NCBI RefSeq assembly: GCF_018390645.1
Contig: NZ_JAHBGC010000035.1
Span: 1 to 34,655, forward strand
Length of the DNA stretch: 34,655 nucleotides
Direction: 5' to 3'
Source of the DNA: Ancylobacter dichloromethanicus
GTDB lineage: Bacteria > Pseudomonadota > Alphaproteobacteria > Rhizobiales > Xanthobacteraceae
Shown: in pieces, positions 1-7,586 of the stretch
Layout of the letters: each line of letters opens with the position of its first letter
How positions within the stretch are numbered: the first letter of the stretch is position 1
Translations under genes and position numbers: made by a program
The notes under the pieces: model-generated
Database searches by the model: none
What the model was told of the DNA's origin: nothing
What the model saw: only the letters and a program-made list of their open reading frames with translations

Positions 1-66
1 AGGAAATATAATGGTCAGGACAGCGAAATCAGCGCCTTACTTGGGAAATGTGGGTATAGAACGCGT

Positions 67-109
67 CGCGATCCCGGCTCTCGCCCTGCCCGCCCGGGAT
101 GACGGCGCC
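67..109. repeat. Intergenic palindromic repeat, copy 1
   Basis: A 43-nt unit that recurs at 18405-18447; 38 of 43 bases match by hand alignment. The core is an imperfect stem (ATCCCGG / CCGGGAT) around a G+C-rich loop, followed by GACGGCGCC. It lies upstream of priA and codes for nothing convincing. Short dispersed palindromes of this kind are common between genes in Hyphomicrobiales; no function is evident. Confidence 0.6.
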
Positions 110-142
110 GGTCTTCATGCAGCCATCGGAAGAGCCCGGCCG

Positions 143-2389
143 ATGCGCTATGAAGACCCTGCCATGCCGAATTCTCCCGATTCCCCTCCCCTGTTCCCGC
201 CCCGCGAGCGCGTGGTCGACGTGCTGCTGCCGGTCGCCATCGGCTCGGCCTATTCCTACCGCGTGCCGGACGGCATGGAGGTCGCAGTCGGCGACATCGT
301 GGTGGTGCCGCTCGGCACCCGCAACATGCTCGGCTGCGTCTGGCCGCGCGGCGACACACCCAAGCCTGCCGACGCCAAGCCGGTCGACCGCGCCCGACTG
401 AAGCCGATCCAGCGCCGCTACGACGTGTCCCCGCTGAAGGCGGAGATGATCGCCTTCATCAACTGGATCGCCGACTACACGGTGACGCCGCCGGGCATGG
501 TGCTGCGCCTCGCGCTGCGCCACGACGAGAGCGCCGGCCTCGCCCGCGAGCGCACCGGCGTGCGGCTCACCGACCATCGCCCGGAAAGACGGACCCGCGC
601 GCGCGAAAAGGTCATCGCCGCGCTGGAGGACGGGTTCGTCCGCGCCAAGAGCGAGGCGGCGAAGGAGGCCGGCGTGTCGCCCTCGGTGGTGGACGGGCTC
701 ATCGATGACGGCGTGCTGGAGACGGTGGTGCTGCCACCCGAGCCCGCCGCCGAGGCGCCGGACCCCGACCACGCGGTGCCCGCGCTGCTCCCCGCGCAGG
801 CGCAGGCGGCCGCCCGGCTGGTGGCGTCGGTGAAGGACGGGACCTTCCAGCCCTTCCTGGTCGACGGCGTCACCGGCTCGGGCAAGACCGAGGCCTATTT
901 CGAGGCGGTGGCGCAGGCGATCCGGCAGGGCCGGCAGACGCTGATCCTGATGCCGGAAATCGCCCTCACCCAGGCCTTTCTCGACCGCTTCGCCCGCCGC
1001 TTCGGTGTGCGTCCGGCGGAATGGCACTCGGCGGTGTCGACGAGACGGCGGGGGCGGATCTTTCGCGGCGTGGCCGCGGGCGAGGTCTCCGTGGTGGCGG
1101 GTGCGCGCTCGGCGCTGTTCCTGCCGTTCGCCGATCTCGGGCTGATCCTCGTCGATGAGGAGCACGACGCCGCCTACAAGCAGGAGGATGGCGTCCATTA
1201 CCACGCCCGCGACATGGCGGTGGTGCGGGCGCGGCTGGAAGGGGCGACCATCGCCCTCGTCTCCGCCACCCCTTCAATCGAGACGGAAGTGAACGCCCGG
1301 CGCGGGCGCTACGTCAGGCTGGCGCTGCCCGAGCGCTTCGCCGGCACCAAGGTGCCCCGGCTGGAGCCCATCGACCTGCGCCGCGAAGGCCCGCCGCGCG
1401 GCCAGTGGATCGCCCCGCGCCTGGCGCAGGAAATGGCCCGCACCGTCGAGGCCGGTGGGCAGGCGCTCCTGTTCCTCAACCGGCGCGGCTATGCCCCGCT
1501 CACCCTCTGCCGCGCCTGCGGCCACCGCATCCGCTGCCCCTCCTGCTCCTCCTGGCTGGTCGAGCACCGCTTCCGCCGCCGGCTCGAATGCCACCAGTGC
1601 GGCTATGCCATGCCGGTGCCGAACGAGTGCCCGAACTGCCACGAGCCCAATGCGCTCATTCCCTGCGGCCCGGGGGTCGAGCGGCTGCACGAGGAAGCGG
1701 CGAAGCTGTTTCCGCAGGCCCGGCTGCAGGTGCTCTCCAGCGACCTCGCCGGCGGGGTGGAGCGGCTGCGCGCCGAGCTGAAGGCGATCGAGGATGGCGA
1801 GGTCGACATCATCATCGGCACCCAGCTCGTCGCCAAGGGGCACAATTTTCCCGGCCTCGCCATGGTCGGCGTCATCGACGCCGATGTCGGGCTGGGGCAT
1901 GGCGACCCGCGCGCGGCCGAGCGCACCTTCCAGCTGCTGCATCAGGTCGCCGGCCGTGCCGGCCGCCATGAAGTGGAGGGGCGCGCCTTTCTGCAGACCT
2001 ACATGCCGGACCACCCGGTGATGCAGGCGCTGGTGGCCGGCGACCGCGACGCCTTCTACGACCGCGAGATCGCCATTCGCGAGGAAGCGCACCTGCCGCC
2101 CTTCGCCCGCTTCGCCGCGCTCATCGTCTCCGGCACCGATGCCCACGCCGCGCAGGCCCATGCCCGCGCGCTGGCCGCCTGCTCGCCGTTTACCGACAAG
2201 GTGCGCGTGCTCGGGCCGGCCGAGGCGCCGCTGGCGCTGATCCGCGGCCGCCACCGCTACCGGCTGCTCGCCCGCTGCGAGCGCGGCTTCGACCTCTCCG
2301 CCTATGTCCGCGCCTGGATGGCCGGCGCCCCGCGCGCGCGCGGCAGCCTCAAGGTAGAGATCGACATCGATCCGCAAAGTTTCGTGTAG
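143..2389 (+). CDS. priA: Primosomal protein N' (replication restart helicase PriA)
   Basis: PriA is the superfamily 2 3'-5' DNA helicase that recognises abandoned replication forks and reloads the replisome. The protein is 748 aa. An N-terminal fork-binding region (RERVVDVLLPVAI) is followed by Walker A GVTGSGKT at about residues 242-249, the DEEHD box at about 338-342, and a cysteine-rich zinc-binding insert with C-x2-C pairs at about 456-504. Then come the helicase motifs GTQLVAKGHNFPG and QVAGRAGR, so the protein is complete. I chose ATG 143 because GGAAGAG lies 8 nt upstream; ATG 164 (MPNSPDSPP) is an equally possible start and is closer to the usual family N-terminus. The reading frame stays open upstream to position 11, but that stretch crosses an intergenic repeat and is not PriA-like. 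It stands alone, with a small membrane protein downstream. Confidence 0.95.
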   Translation: MRYEDPAMPNSPDSPPLFPPRERVVDVLLPVAIGSAYSYRVPDGMEVAVGDIVVVPLGTRNMLGCVWPRGDTPKPADAKPVDRARLKPIQRRYDVSPLKAEMIAFINWIADYTVTPPGMVLRLALRHDESAGLARERTGVRLTDHRPERRTRAREKVIAALEDGFVRAKSEAAKEAGVSPSVVDGLIDDGVLETVVLPPEPAAEAPDPDHAVPALLPAQAQAAARLVASVKDGTFQPFLVDGVTGSGKTEAYFEAVAQAIRQGRQTLILMPEIALTQAFLDRFARRFGVRPAEWHSAVSTRRRGRIFRGVAAGEVSVVAGARSALFLPFADLGLILVDEEHDAAYKQEDGVHYHARDMAVVRARLEGATIALVSATPSIETEVNARRGRYVRLALPERFAGTKVPRLEPIDLRREGPPRGQWIAPRLAQEMARTVEAGGQALLFLNRRGYAPLTLCRACGHRIRCPSCSSWLVEHRFRRRLECHQCGYAMPVPNECPNCHEPNALIPCGPGVERLHEEAAKLFPQARLQVLSSDLAGGVERLRAELKAIEDGEVDIIIGTQLVAKGHNFPGLAMVGVIDADVGLGHGDPRAAERTFQLLHQVAGRAGRHEVEGRAFLQTYMPDHPVMQALVAGDRDAFYDREIAIREEAHLPPFARFAALIVSGTDAHAAQAHARALAACSPFTDKVRVLGPAEAPLALIRGRHRYRLLARCERGFDLSAYVRAWMAGAPRARGSLKVEIDIDPQSFV

Positions 2390-2459
2390 AGCCGCGAACT
2401 CTGCCGCGGTGCGTCACGACATTGCGGCACACTCCTGCTTTGTTGGCAGGCGGTAGGAT

Positions 2460-2642
2460 TTGCCGGCCTCGCGGAGCGTGCAGCGACGTGATGAGTCTCC
2501 GTTTTTCGGGTTTTTCGTCAGCCTGGCGTTTGCGGCCGCCGGCAGGCGGTGCTTCGCGGTCGCCGCCTGCCTGGTGTCGATCGGCCTGCTGCTGAAGCTG
2601 TTCAAGCCGCACGCCACCTCCTCGCTCGACATCGTGCTGTGA
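2460..2642 (+). CDS. Small two-helix membrane protein, DUF5993-like, upstream of dsbB
   Basis: This open frame of up to 60 aa ends 10 nt before the DsbB-like gene. It encodes two hydrophobic segments joined by a basic turn (AAAGRRCF), then FKPHATSSLDIVL. From memory, DUF5993 proteins have this build and an F-x-HAT-x2-L ending, and sit directly upstream of a DsbB-like gene; that assignment is unverified. An in-frame TAG at 2454 limits the start to TTG 2460 or GTG 2478, and neither has a well-placed ribosome site. ATG 2491 is out of frame by two bases: removing TC near 2495-2498 would give MSPFFGFFVSLAF. The gene may therefore use a weak start, or carry a real or sequencing frameshift. Function is unknown. 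Confidence 0.5.
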   Translation: MPASRSVQRRDESPFFGFFVSLAFAAAGRRCFAVAACLVSIGLLLKLFKPHATSSLDIVL

Positions 2643-2652
2643 GGGTCGCGCC

Positions 2653-3267
2653 ATGAACCCGCACACCCCGAACACGCAGACATCACCCGGCCTCCTCACC
2701 CCGGAACTCTCCCGCCTGCTCAACGCGCTCGGCCTTCTCGCCGTCGGCGCGGTGCTGCTGGTCGCCTTCTACGACCAGTTCGTCGGCGGCGAACTGCCCT
2801 GCCCGCTCTGCATCCTGCAGCGGGCGGGCTTCGTCGGGGTCGGCGTCGGGCTGGCGCTCAACCTCAAATTCGGCCCGCGCGCCAGCCACTACGCCATTGC
2901 CATGCTCTCCGCGATAGCCGGCGGCGTGGGCGAGGCGCGGCAGGTGCTGCTGCACATCGTGCCCGGCACCGGCACCTTCGGCGCGCCGTTCCTCGGCATG
3001 CATTTCTACAGCTGGGCGCTGCTGCTGTTCATCGTCATCGTCGCCGGCTGCGCCGTTCTGCTGCTGTTCGACTGGCAGTTCGAGCCCGCCCCGCGCGTGC
3101 ATGGGCTCGGTGGGCTGGCGCTGCTGGCCTTCGGGCTGATCGCCCTGCTGGCGCTCGGCAACGGCGTTTCCACCGTGCTCGAATGCGCCGGCGGCCTGTG
3201 CCCGGACGATCCGGCAGGCTACCTCCTGCTGGAGGGTGAACCGCCTGCCCCCCCGCCCACCCCCTGA
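2653..3267 (+). CDS. Disulfide bond formation protein B family, five-helix type
   Basis: DsbB-family inner-membrane quinone reductases reoxidise periplasmic thiol oxidases. The protein is 204 aa, with a first helix at about 22-41 and then LPCPLCILQR, the CxxC pair (C50, C53) with the following Q-R typical of DsbB. More helices follow at about 57-72, 78-91, 112-133 and 148-172. A second cysteine pair (C178, C183, in LECAGGLCPDD) comes after the fifth helix. In E. coli DsbB the second pair lies between helices 3 and 4, so this is a variant architecture. The C-terminus is proline-rich. The ATG follows GAGGG at 2641-2645. The small DUF5993-like gene ends 10 nt upstream, so the two are probably co-transcribed. 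A classical DsbB is encoded at 18450-18989. Confidence 0.85.
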   Translation: MNPHTPNTQTSPGLLTPELSRLLNALGLLAVGAVLLVAFYDQFVGGELPCPLCILQRAGFVGVGVGLALNLKFGPRASHYAIAMLSAIAGGVGEARQVLLHIVPGTGTFGAPFLGMHFYSWALLLFIVIVAGCAVLLLFDWQFEPAPRVHGLGGLALLAFGLIALLALGNGVSTVLECAGGLCPDDPAGYLLLEGEPPAPPPTP

Positions 3268-3311
3268 GCGGCGATCCGGCAGACGGCGCGCGCCCGGGAG
3301 CCCCGCGACCA

Positions 3312-3340
3312 TTGACGAGGGCGCGCGGGGCGCCTAGCTT
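3312..3340 (+). promoter_or_regulatory. Candidate sigma-70 promoter for the ACT-like gene and AEC transporter
   Basis: TTGACG at 3312-3317 and TAGCTT at 3335-3340 are separated by exactly 17 nt. Transcription would start near 3347 and leave a leader of about 125 nt before the ATG at 3473. This is the best match to a -35/-10 pair I noticed in the window. It has not been tested. Confidence 0.5.
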
Positions 3341-3347
3341 CGGTGCC

Positions 3348-3434
3348 ATGATGATCGTTTCCATCGAGAGCGCGCGCCTTCGCGCGGGACGGCGAATTCG
3401 TCGCCCGGCCGACACGCTCGGCCGGGATTGCTGA
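3348..3434 (+). CDS. Possible 28-aa leader peptide
   Basis: A short frame beginning ATGATG lies just after the predicted transcription start and encodes MMIVSIESARLRAGRR and 12 more residues, arginine-rich, ending TGA. It spans two inverted repeats: CGCGCG at 3371-3376 with 3381-3386, and the 9-bp stem 3404-3412/3418-3426. That layout is compatible with an attenuator or translated leader. No ribosome site was recognised and no amino-acid run points to a regulator, so it may be chance. Confidence 0.2.
   Translation: MMIVSIESARLRAGRRIRRPADTLGRDC
3404..3426. repeat. 9-bp inverted repeat in the leader of the ACT-like gene
   Basis: CCCGGCCGA (3404-3412) and TCGGCCGGG (3418-3426) pair perfectly around a 5-nt loop. 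The right arm plus the following bases (GCCGGGAT) resembles the end of the intergenic repeat at 67 and 18405, so it could be a diverged copy. It could also act as an RNA hairpin in the leader. There is no T-tract, so it is not a standard terminator. Confidence 0.5.
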
Positions 3435-3472
3435 CGCACGCCTCCCCTATTCTCTCGTCATCGGACACCATC

Positions 3473-3766
3473 ATGACCGCCGGTCTCTGCCGCCATCGCC
3501 TCGTCGTCGAGGCGGATGCCCATCCCAACCTCATGCTCCGCCTGCTGGAGCCCTTCGCCGTTCACGATGTCCAGCCGACCCGCATCCGGCTCGACGGGCC
3601 GGCGGACGGCAGGATCGACCCCGCCAGCCTCGGCACCATGAAGGCGGAAATCGCCTTCGTCGCGGCCACCGAGATCGCCGAGCGGCTATGGGCACGCATC
3701 GACGTGATGGTGCCGGTGCGTACCTCCCACCTCGTGTCGAGCGCCGCCACCGAGATCGCGGCCTGA
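3473..3766 (+). CDS. ACT-domain-like small protein (IlvM/IlvH-like)
   Basis: This 97-aa protein begins MTAGLCRHRLVVEADAHPN. The pattern is a first beta strand HRLVVEAD, helix PNLMLRLLEPFAV, strand VQPTRIRLDG, strand MKAEIAFVA, helix TEIAERLWARID and final strand DVMVPVRT. This is the beta-alpha-beta-beta-alpha-beta order of ACT domains such as the acetolactate synthase small subunit. ACT domains usually bind amino acids. No partner enzyme is adjacent, so the ligand and role are unknown. The open frame extends to 3428 but ATG 3473 starts at the first conserved strand. The AEC transporter begins 4 nt after its stop, so the two form an operon, possibly linking sensing and export of a metabolite. 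That link is inference. Confidence 0.7.
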   Translation: MTAGLCRHRLVVEADAHPNLMLRLLEPFAVHDVQPTRIRLDGPADGRIDPASLGTMKAEIAFVAATEIAERLWARIDVMVPVRTSHLVSSAATEIAA

Positions 3767-3770
3767 GCGA

Positions 3771-4715
3771 ATGCTGACCCAGCTCGGCGCCATCGCCCTG
3801 GTCGTGGCGCCGGTCTTCGGGCTGATCGGGCTCGGCTATCTCGCCTCGCTGTCCGGCCATCTGCGCGAGCGCGCCGCCGAGGGCCTGTCCGAATATGTGT
3901 TCGGGCTCGCAGTGCCGGTGCTCATCTTCAAGACGCTGGCTGAGGCGCAACTGCCGCAGGAAGGCCAGCCCTGGGGCTACTGGATCGCCTATTTCACCGG
4001 CGCCTTCCTGGTCTTCGCGCTCGGCATGCTGGCGGCGCGGCGACTGTTCGGGCGCGGCCACACCGAAGCGGTGATCCAGGGCTTTACCGCCGGCCAGGCC
4101 AATACCGTGTTCGTCGGCGTGCCGCTCATCCTCCAGGCATTCGGGCCGGAGGGGGCGGTGCCGCTGTTCCTGCTGATCGCCATCCATCTGCCGATCATGA
4201 TGGTGCTGGCCACCGTGCTGGCGGAAGGCGCGGCGGCGGGGGTGTCGCTCGCCACGCTGAAGCGGCTGGGGCGGATGCTGGCCTTCAACCCGATCCTGAT
4301 CGGCATCTATGCCGGCGGCATCGCCAAGCTCGCCGGCTATGTACCGGGCGGGGTGCTGAAGCAGACGCTGGACATGCTGGCCGCCTCGGCGGTGCCCTGC
4401 GCGCTGGTCTCGCTCGGCCTCGCGCTGCACCGCTACCCGATCCGCGGCGATGTCGGCCCGGCCGTTCTCATCACCACGCTCAAGCTCGCCGTGCACCCGG
4501 CCATTGTCTACGCGCTCACCCGGGTGCTGCCGATGCCCCCCGTCTGGGCCGACGTGGCGGTGGTGTTCGCCGCCATGCCCTGCGGCATCAACGCCTATCT
4601 GCTGGCCCAGCGCTACCGGTCCGGCGTTACCGCCTCGGCCAGCGCGGTCTCGCTGTCGACGGCGGCGAGCCTGTTCACCGTCACCGTCTGGTTCCTCATT
4701 CTCGGCGTCAGCTGA
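3771..4715 (+). CDS. AEC-family transporter (auxin efflux carrier / MdcF type)
   Basis: This 314-aa integral membrane protein has about ten hydrophobic segments in two five-helix halves, as in the auxin efflux carrier family. Recognisable stretches are FGLIGLGYLAS at the N-terminus, GLAVPVLIFKTLAE, GQANTVFVGVPLILQAFG (the N-x2-FxG-P motif of the first half), ALVSLGLALHRYP, and MPCGINAYLLAQRY near the end. Bacterial members include malonate and other carboxylate permeases; the substrate here cannot be read from sequence. The ATG lies 4 nt after the ACT-like gene, so the two are co-transcribed. Its stop is 12 nt from the stop of the convergent glycerophosphodiesterase gene. Confidence 0.85.
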   Translation: MLTQLGAIALVVAPVFGLIGLGYLASLSGHLRERAAEGLSEYVFGLAVPVLIFKTLAEAQLPQEGQPWGYWIAYFTGAFLVFALGMLAARRLFGRGHTEAVIQGFTAGQANTVFVGVPLILQAFGPEGAVPLFLLIAIHLPIMMVLATVLAEGAAAGVSLATLKRLGRMLAFNPILIGIYAGGIAKLAGYVPGGVLKQTLDMLAASAVPCALVSLGLALHRYPIRGDVGPAVLITTLKLAVHPAIVYALTRVLPMPPVWADVAVVFAAMPCGINAYLLAQRYRSGVTASASAVSLSTAASLFTVTVWFLILGVS

Positions 4716-4727
4716 GAAGCGTGCCGC

Positions 4728-5999
4728 TCAGTCCAGCTTCATGCAATTGGCGTAGAAGGTGGTGGTCGCCGGCCAGTCGGAGAACACGCCGATCACGCCG
4801 ATGTCCCGGGCCAGGACGTCGAGCAGGGTCAGCGTGTCGCCGTCGCGGTCGATCACCGGTTTGACCGACTGGTAGTAATAGCCGCCGCCATCCTTCAGCG
4901 GGCCCGAGCGTTCCAGCGACCAGGCGATGAGGCCGAGCCCGGCCTTCTTGGCCTCCTCGGCATAGCGCGAGGGAACGATCTTGCCGTCCTGCGCCGTCAC
5001 CAGCATCCACAGCGGCGGGGCGAGGATCTTCACGCCCTGATCGGCCAGTTCCTGCATGGAGGGCGTCCAGGTCTCCGGCTTCATGTTGTCGAAGCCCTTG
5101 CCGGTCTCGTCGCGGTCGTCGAGGAACACGGCCTGGGCGCCGAAGGCCGGCTCCGCCTTCAGCCAGTAGAGCACGTCGCGCAGCTGGAACGACTGGGCAT
5201 AGACGTCGGAGGGCGCCACGCCGGCCGCCTTGTATTCGTCGATCATCTGCTGGGCATAGGCATCCTGCGTGTAGTCGCCGTCGAACGGCATGGCGACTTC
5301 CGGCGCCTTCAGCTCCGGCGTGAACTTCAGCCCGAGCGACTTGACCAGCGCGATATACTCCTTGTGCGACATCAGCGTCGCACGGTCGACATAGAGATCG
5401 GTACGCCAGCGCGGCGTGGCGTTCATGTAATCCGCCACGGTCGTCGCATCGGGATTGGCGGCGTCCATCTTCGGCTTCAGCGACTTGAACTCGGCCAGCG
5501 TCAAGTCGCTGGTGCAGCACTTCGCGCGCGCCTTGCGCCCGCTCGCCGGGTCGGCGGGCGTAAAGCCCTCGCTGCATTTGGCGGCGAGTTCGGGGCGGGC
5601 GAGGATGTCGGTCGTGGTGGCCAGGTCGCACTGCGCGTGGCGGCACACCAGCTCCCGGTCCTTGGTGAAGGCGACGTCGCACTCGATCACGCCGGCACCC
5701 ATGCGGGCGGCGGCAAGGTAGCCCTCGCGCGTGTGCTCGGGAAACTGCAGCGGCGCGCCGCGATGCGAGATGGAGAACGCCTTGGCCGCGAACGGCCCCT
5801 CGCAGCGGGCGAGTTCGTCCTTCAGCGGCCCGTCCTTCATCTGGTCGACGAGATGGAACGGGCGCGGGCCGATCTCGATGCTGCCGATCCCGCCCACGCC
5901 GGTCTCGGCCGCCGCCGGGGCGGCGAGCGCAGCCACGAACACGGCCGTGGCAAAGGTCCGGATGGCGGGACGCAAGGCGGCGCGCAGGGGGTGGAACAT
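4728..5999 (-). CDS. Secreted glycerophosphodiester phosphodiesterase family protein
   Basis: The 423-aa protein starts with a signal peptide (about 1-31, hydrophobic [16 protein letters not shown]) and so is predicted to be periplasmic. GDPD enzymes split glycerophosphodiesters into glycerol 3-phosphate and an alcohol in a Ca-dependent TIM barrel. The catalytic set is visible: HRG (H79, R80), E88 in FPEHT, ECD (E106, D108) and H121. The C-terminus [13 protein letters not shown] and [11 protein letters not shown] fits the family. ATG 5999 was chosen because it starts the signal peptide and has AGGAGA upstream; the open frame runs back to 6266 without similarity. It belongs to the larger periplasmic GlpQ/UgpQ-like proteins but lacks visible phosphate-transport neighbours, so the exact substrate is open. 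Confidence 0.85.
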   Translation of the reverse strand: MFHPLRAALRPAIRTFATAVFVAALAAPAAAETGVGGIGSIEIGPRPFHLVDQMKDGPLKDELARCEGPFAAKAFSISHRGAPLQFPEHTREGYLAAARMGAGVIECDVAFTKDRELVCRHAQCDLATTTDILARPELAAKCSEGFTPADPASGRKARAKCCTSDLTLAEFKSLKPKMDAANPDATTVADYMNATPRWRTDLYVDRATLMSHKEYIALVKSLGLKFTPELKAPEVAMPFDGDYTQDAYAQQMIDEYKAAGVAPSDVYAQSFQLRDVLYWLKAEPAFGAQAVFLDDRDETGKGFDNMKPETWTPSMQELADQGVKILAPPLWMLVTAQDGKIVPSRYAEEAKKAGLGLIAWSLERSGPLKDGGGYYYQSVKPVIDRDGDTLTLLDVLARDIGVIGVFSDWPATTTFYANCMKLD

Positions 6000-6075
6000 G
6001 GTCACGGAGCTCTCCTGTGGGCTCGGGCGGTGCGCCTTGGCTATCCCCGGCCGGTGACAGCGGTTTGACGCGGCA

Positions 6076-6744
6076 TCAGCTCGCGACCGCCTGCGGCCAG
6101 CGCGCCAGCGCCTCGTGCCCCGCCGGGGTGAGCGCGTAGACGCCCCGTTCGGTGCGGGCAAACCAGCCATAGACATTGTCCAGCAGGATCTTGCCGGCGT
6201 CCGGCGCGCGGGCGCGCAACTCGCGCGGGCGCCGCGGCCCCGCCACCATGGCCGCCGCGCAGGCAAGCGCCTGCTGCCGATAGGCGGTCATGATCGGCTT
6301 GCGCGAGCCCCCGCCCGCCACCGGGTCGCCGAGCCGCCGCCGATGCTCCGTCATCAGCTTTGAGCGCCGCCGCGGGTCCTTGCGCGGCATCGCCGCGTCC
6401 GGGCTGACGAGGATCGCCACCTCGCCGCCGGGCGAGACGACGAGCATGCCGAATCCCAGCCGGCGGCAGAGATTGCGGAAGCGCGAATCGCTCTCACGCC
6501 CCTTGCCGCGCAGCGAAGCCGGCGCCGCCAGCCATACCTCGTCGCAGGCGCCGGCGCGGTCGACCCCCTGCAACACGAGTTCCAGATTGAAGCTGAGCTT
6601 CATCTCGCCGATCACGACGACCGGCGTGTCGTCGCCGGACAGTGCCACCAGATCGCAGCCGCCGACCTCCCCCTTGACGGTGAAGCCGCGTTCTTCGAGG
6701 AACCGCTTGACGGGCAGGTAGAGCGAGGTCTCCAGCGTCGGCAC
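6076..6744 (-). CDS. DUF2161 family, PD-(D/E)XK nuclease-like protein
   Basis: This 222-aa protein begins [20 protein letters not shown]. The core [12 protein letters not shown] followed by [11 protein letters not shown] supplies E26, D31 and the E47-x-K49 pair, the layout of a PD-(D/E)XK nuclease-fold active site. This matches what I remember of DUF2161, annotated as a putative PD-(D/E)XK phosphodiesterase. A basic linker ([17 protein letters not shown], about 120-136) precedes a C-terminal part that looks like a small winged-helix domain ([29 protein letters not shown]). The nucleic-acid substrate and biological role are unknown. It sits 76 nt upstream of the GDPD gene and 44 nt downstream of a methyltransferase on the same strand, with no sign of a restriction or defence operon. 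Confidence 0.75.
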   Translation of the reverse strand: MPTLETSLYLPVKRFLEERGFTVKGEVGGCDLVALSGDDTPVVVIGEMKLSFNLELVLQGVDRAGACDEVWLAAPASLRGKGRESDSRFRNLCRRLGFGMLVVSPGGEVAILVSPDAAMPRKDPRRRSKLMTEHRRRLGDPVAGGGSRKPIMTAYRQQALACAAAMVAGPRRPRELRARAPDAGKILLDNVYGWFARTERGVYALTPAGHEALARWPQAVAS

Positions 6745-6788
6745 TCCGTGTGGTGGCGGGGGGCTCCGCCGGCGGGTTCAGGCTCGTG

Positions 6789-7532
6789 TCAGTCCCGGCC
6801 GCGACGCGGCGGGACAGGCGGTCTGGTCGAAGGGGATTTGGTGCCGCCCGCGCCCGTGGTGGCGAGCCAGATGACATGGCGCGCCCCGCTCTTGCCATGG
6901 GCCCGCACACGCGCCTCCTCCACGGCAAAGCCGGCACGGCGAAGCCGGGTGGTGAAGGCGCCGTCAGGCGCGGAAGACCATACCGCCAGCAACCCGCCCG
7001 GGCGCAGGGCGGCGCGCGCCGCCGCCAGGCCGGCGGGGCTGTAAAGCCCGTCATTGGCCGCCCGGGTCAGCCCGCCCGGCCCGTTGTCGACATCGAGCAG
7101 GATGGCGTCATAGGCCGCCGGGCCGGCGCCGATCAGGCGGGCGACATCACCCTCGAACAGGCTGACGCGCGCATCGGTCAGGCTGTCGCCGAAGAGTTCC
7201 GCCATCGGCCCGCGTGCCCAGGCGATCACCGCCGGCACCAGTTCCGCGACGACGATCCGCGCATCCCCGCCCACCTCGCCGAGCGCCGCGCGCAGGGTGA
7301 AGCCCATGCCGAGCCCGCCGATCAGCAACCGCAGCGCCGGGCGCTTGCCGAGCCGCTCGCAGGCCAGCGTGGCAAGCGCCTTCTCGGAGCCGCTGAGGCG
7401 GCTGTTCATCAGCTCGGTGGCGCCGGCCATGATGGAGAACTCATCTCCCCGGCGCTTCAGGCGCAACTCCCCGAGCCCGTCGGGCACTGGGGCGGTATCG
7501 AGCACGGTCCAGGGAATCATCGGGCGTCTCAT
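6789..7532 (-). CDS. Spermidine-synthase-like SAM-dependent methyltransferase
   Basis: This 247-aa protein has a Rossmann core: LLIGGLGMGFTLRAAL (glycine-rich motif I, about 70-85), VVAELVPAVIAWA (acidic residue after strand 2), DAILLDVDNGPGG, and LRPGGLLAVWSSAPD. This arrangement is typical of proteins annotated as spermidine synthase-like. The canonical polyamine-site residues are not evident, so methyl or aminopropyl transfer cannot be distinguished. ATG 7532 (MRRPMIPW) is favoured because AGGGGG lies about 8 nt upstream; ATG 7520 is possible, and the frame is open back to 7577. The C-terminus is basic and proline-rich. It lies 54 nt downstream of gluQ on the same strand. Role unknown. Confidence 0.7.
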   Translation of the reverse strand: MRRPMIPWTVLDTAPVPDGLGELRLKRRGDEFSIMAGATELMNSRLSGSEKALATLACERLGKRPALRLLIGGLGMGFTLRAALGEVGGDARIVVAELVPAVIAWARGPMAELFGDSLTDARVSLFEGDVARLIGAGPAAYDAILLDVDNGPGGLTRAANDGLYSPAGLAAARAALRPGGLLAVWSSAPDGAFTTRLRRAGFAVEEARVRAHGKSGARHVIWLATTGAGGTKSPSTRPPVPPRRGRD

Positions 7533-7586
7533 CGCAGAATGCCCCCTTCGGTAGCGCCGATAAGGGGTGCCGGACAAGCGCGGCGG

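Noticed and set aside
6076..6744. DUF2161 nuclease-like protein as a defence gene
   Set aside because: The PD-(D/E)XK-like core is visible, but the neighbours are metabolic genes and the gene has ordinary composition, so nothing supports a defence role.
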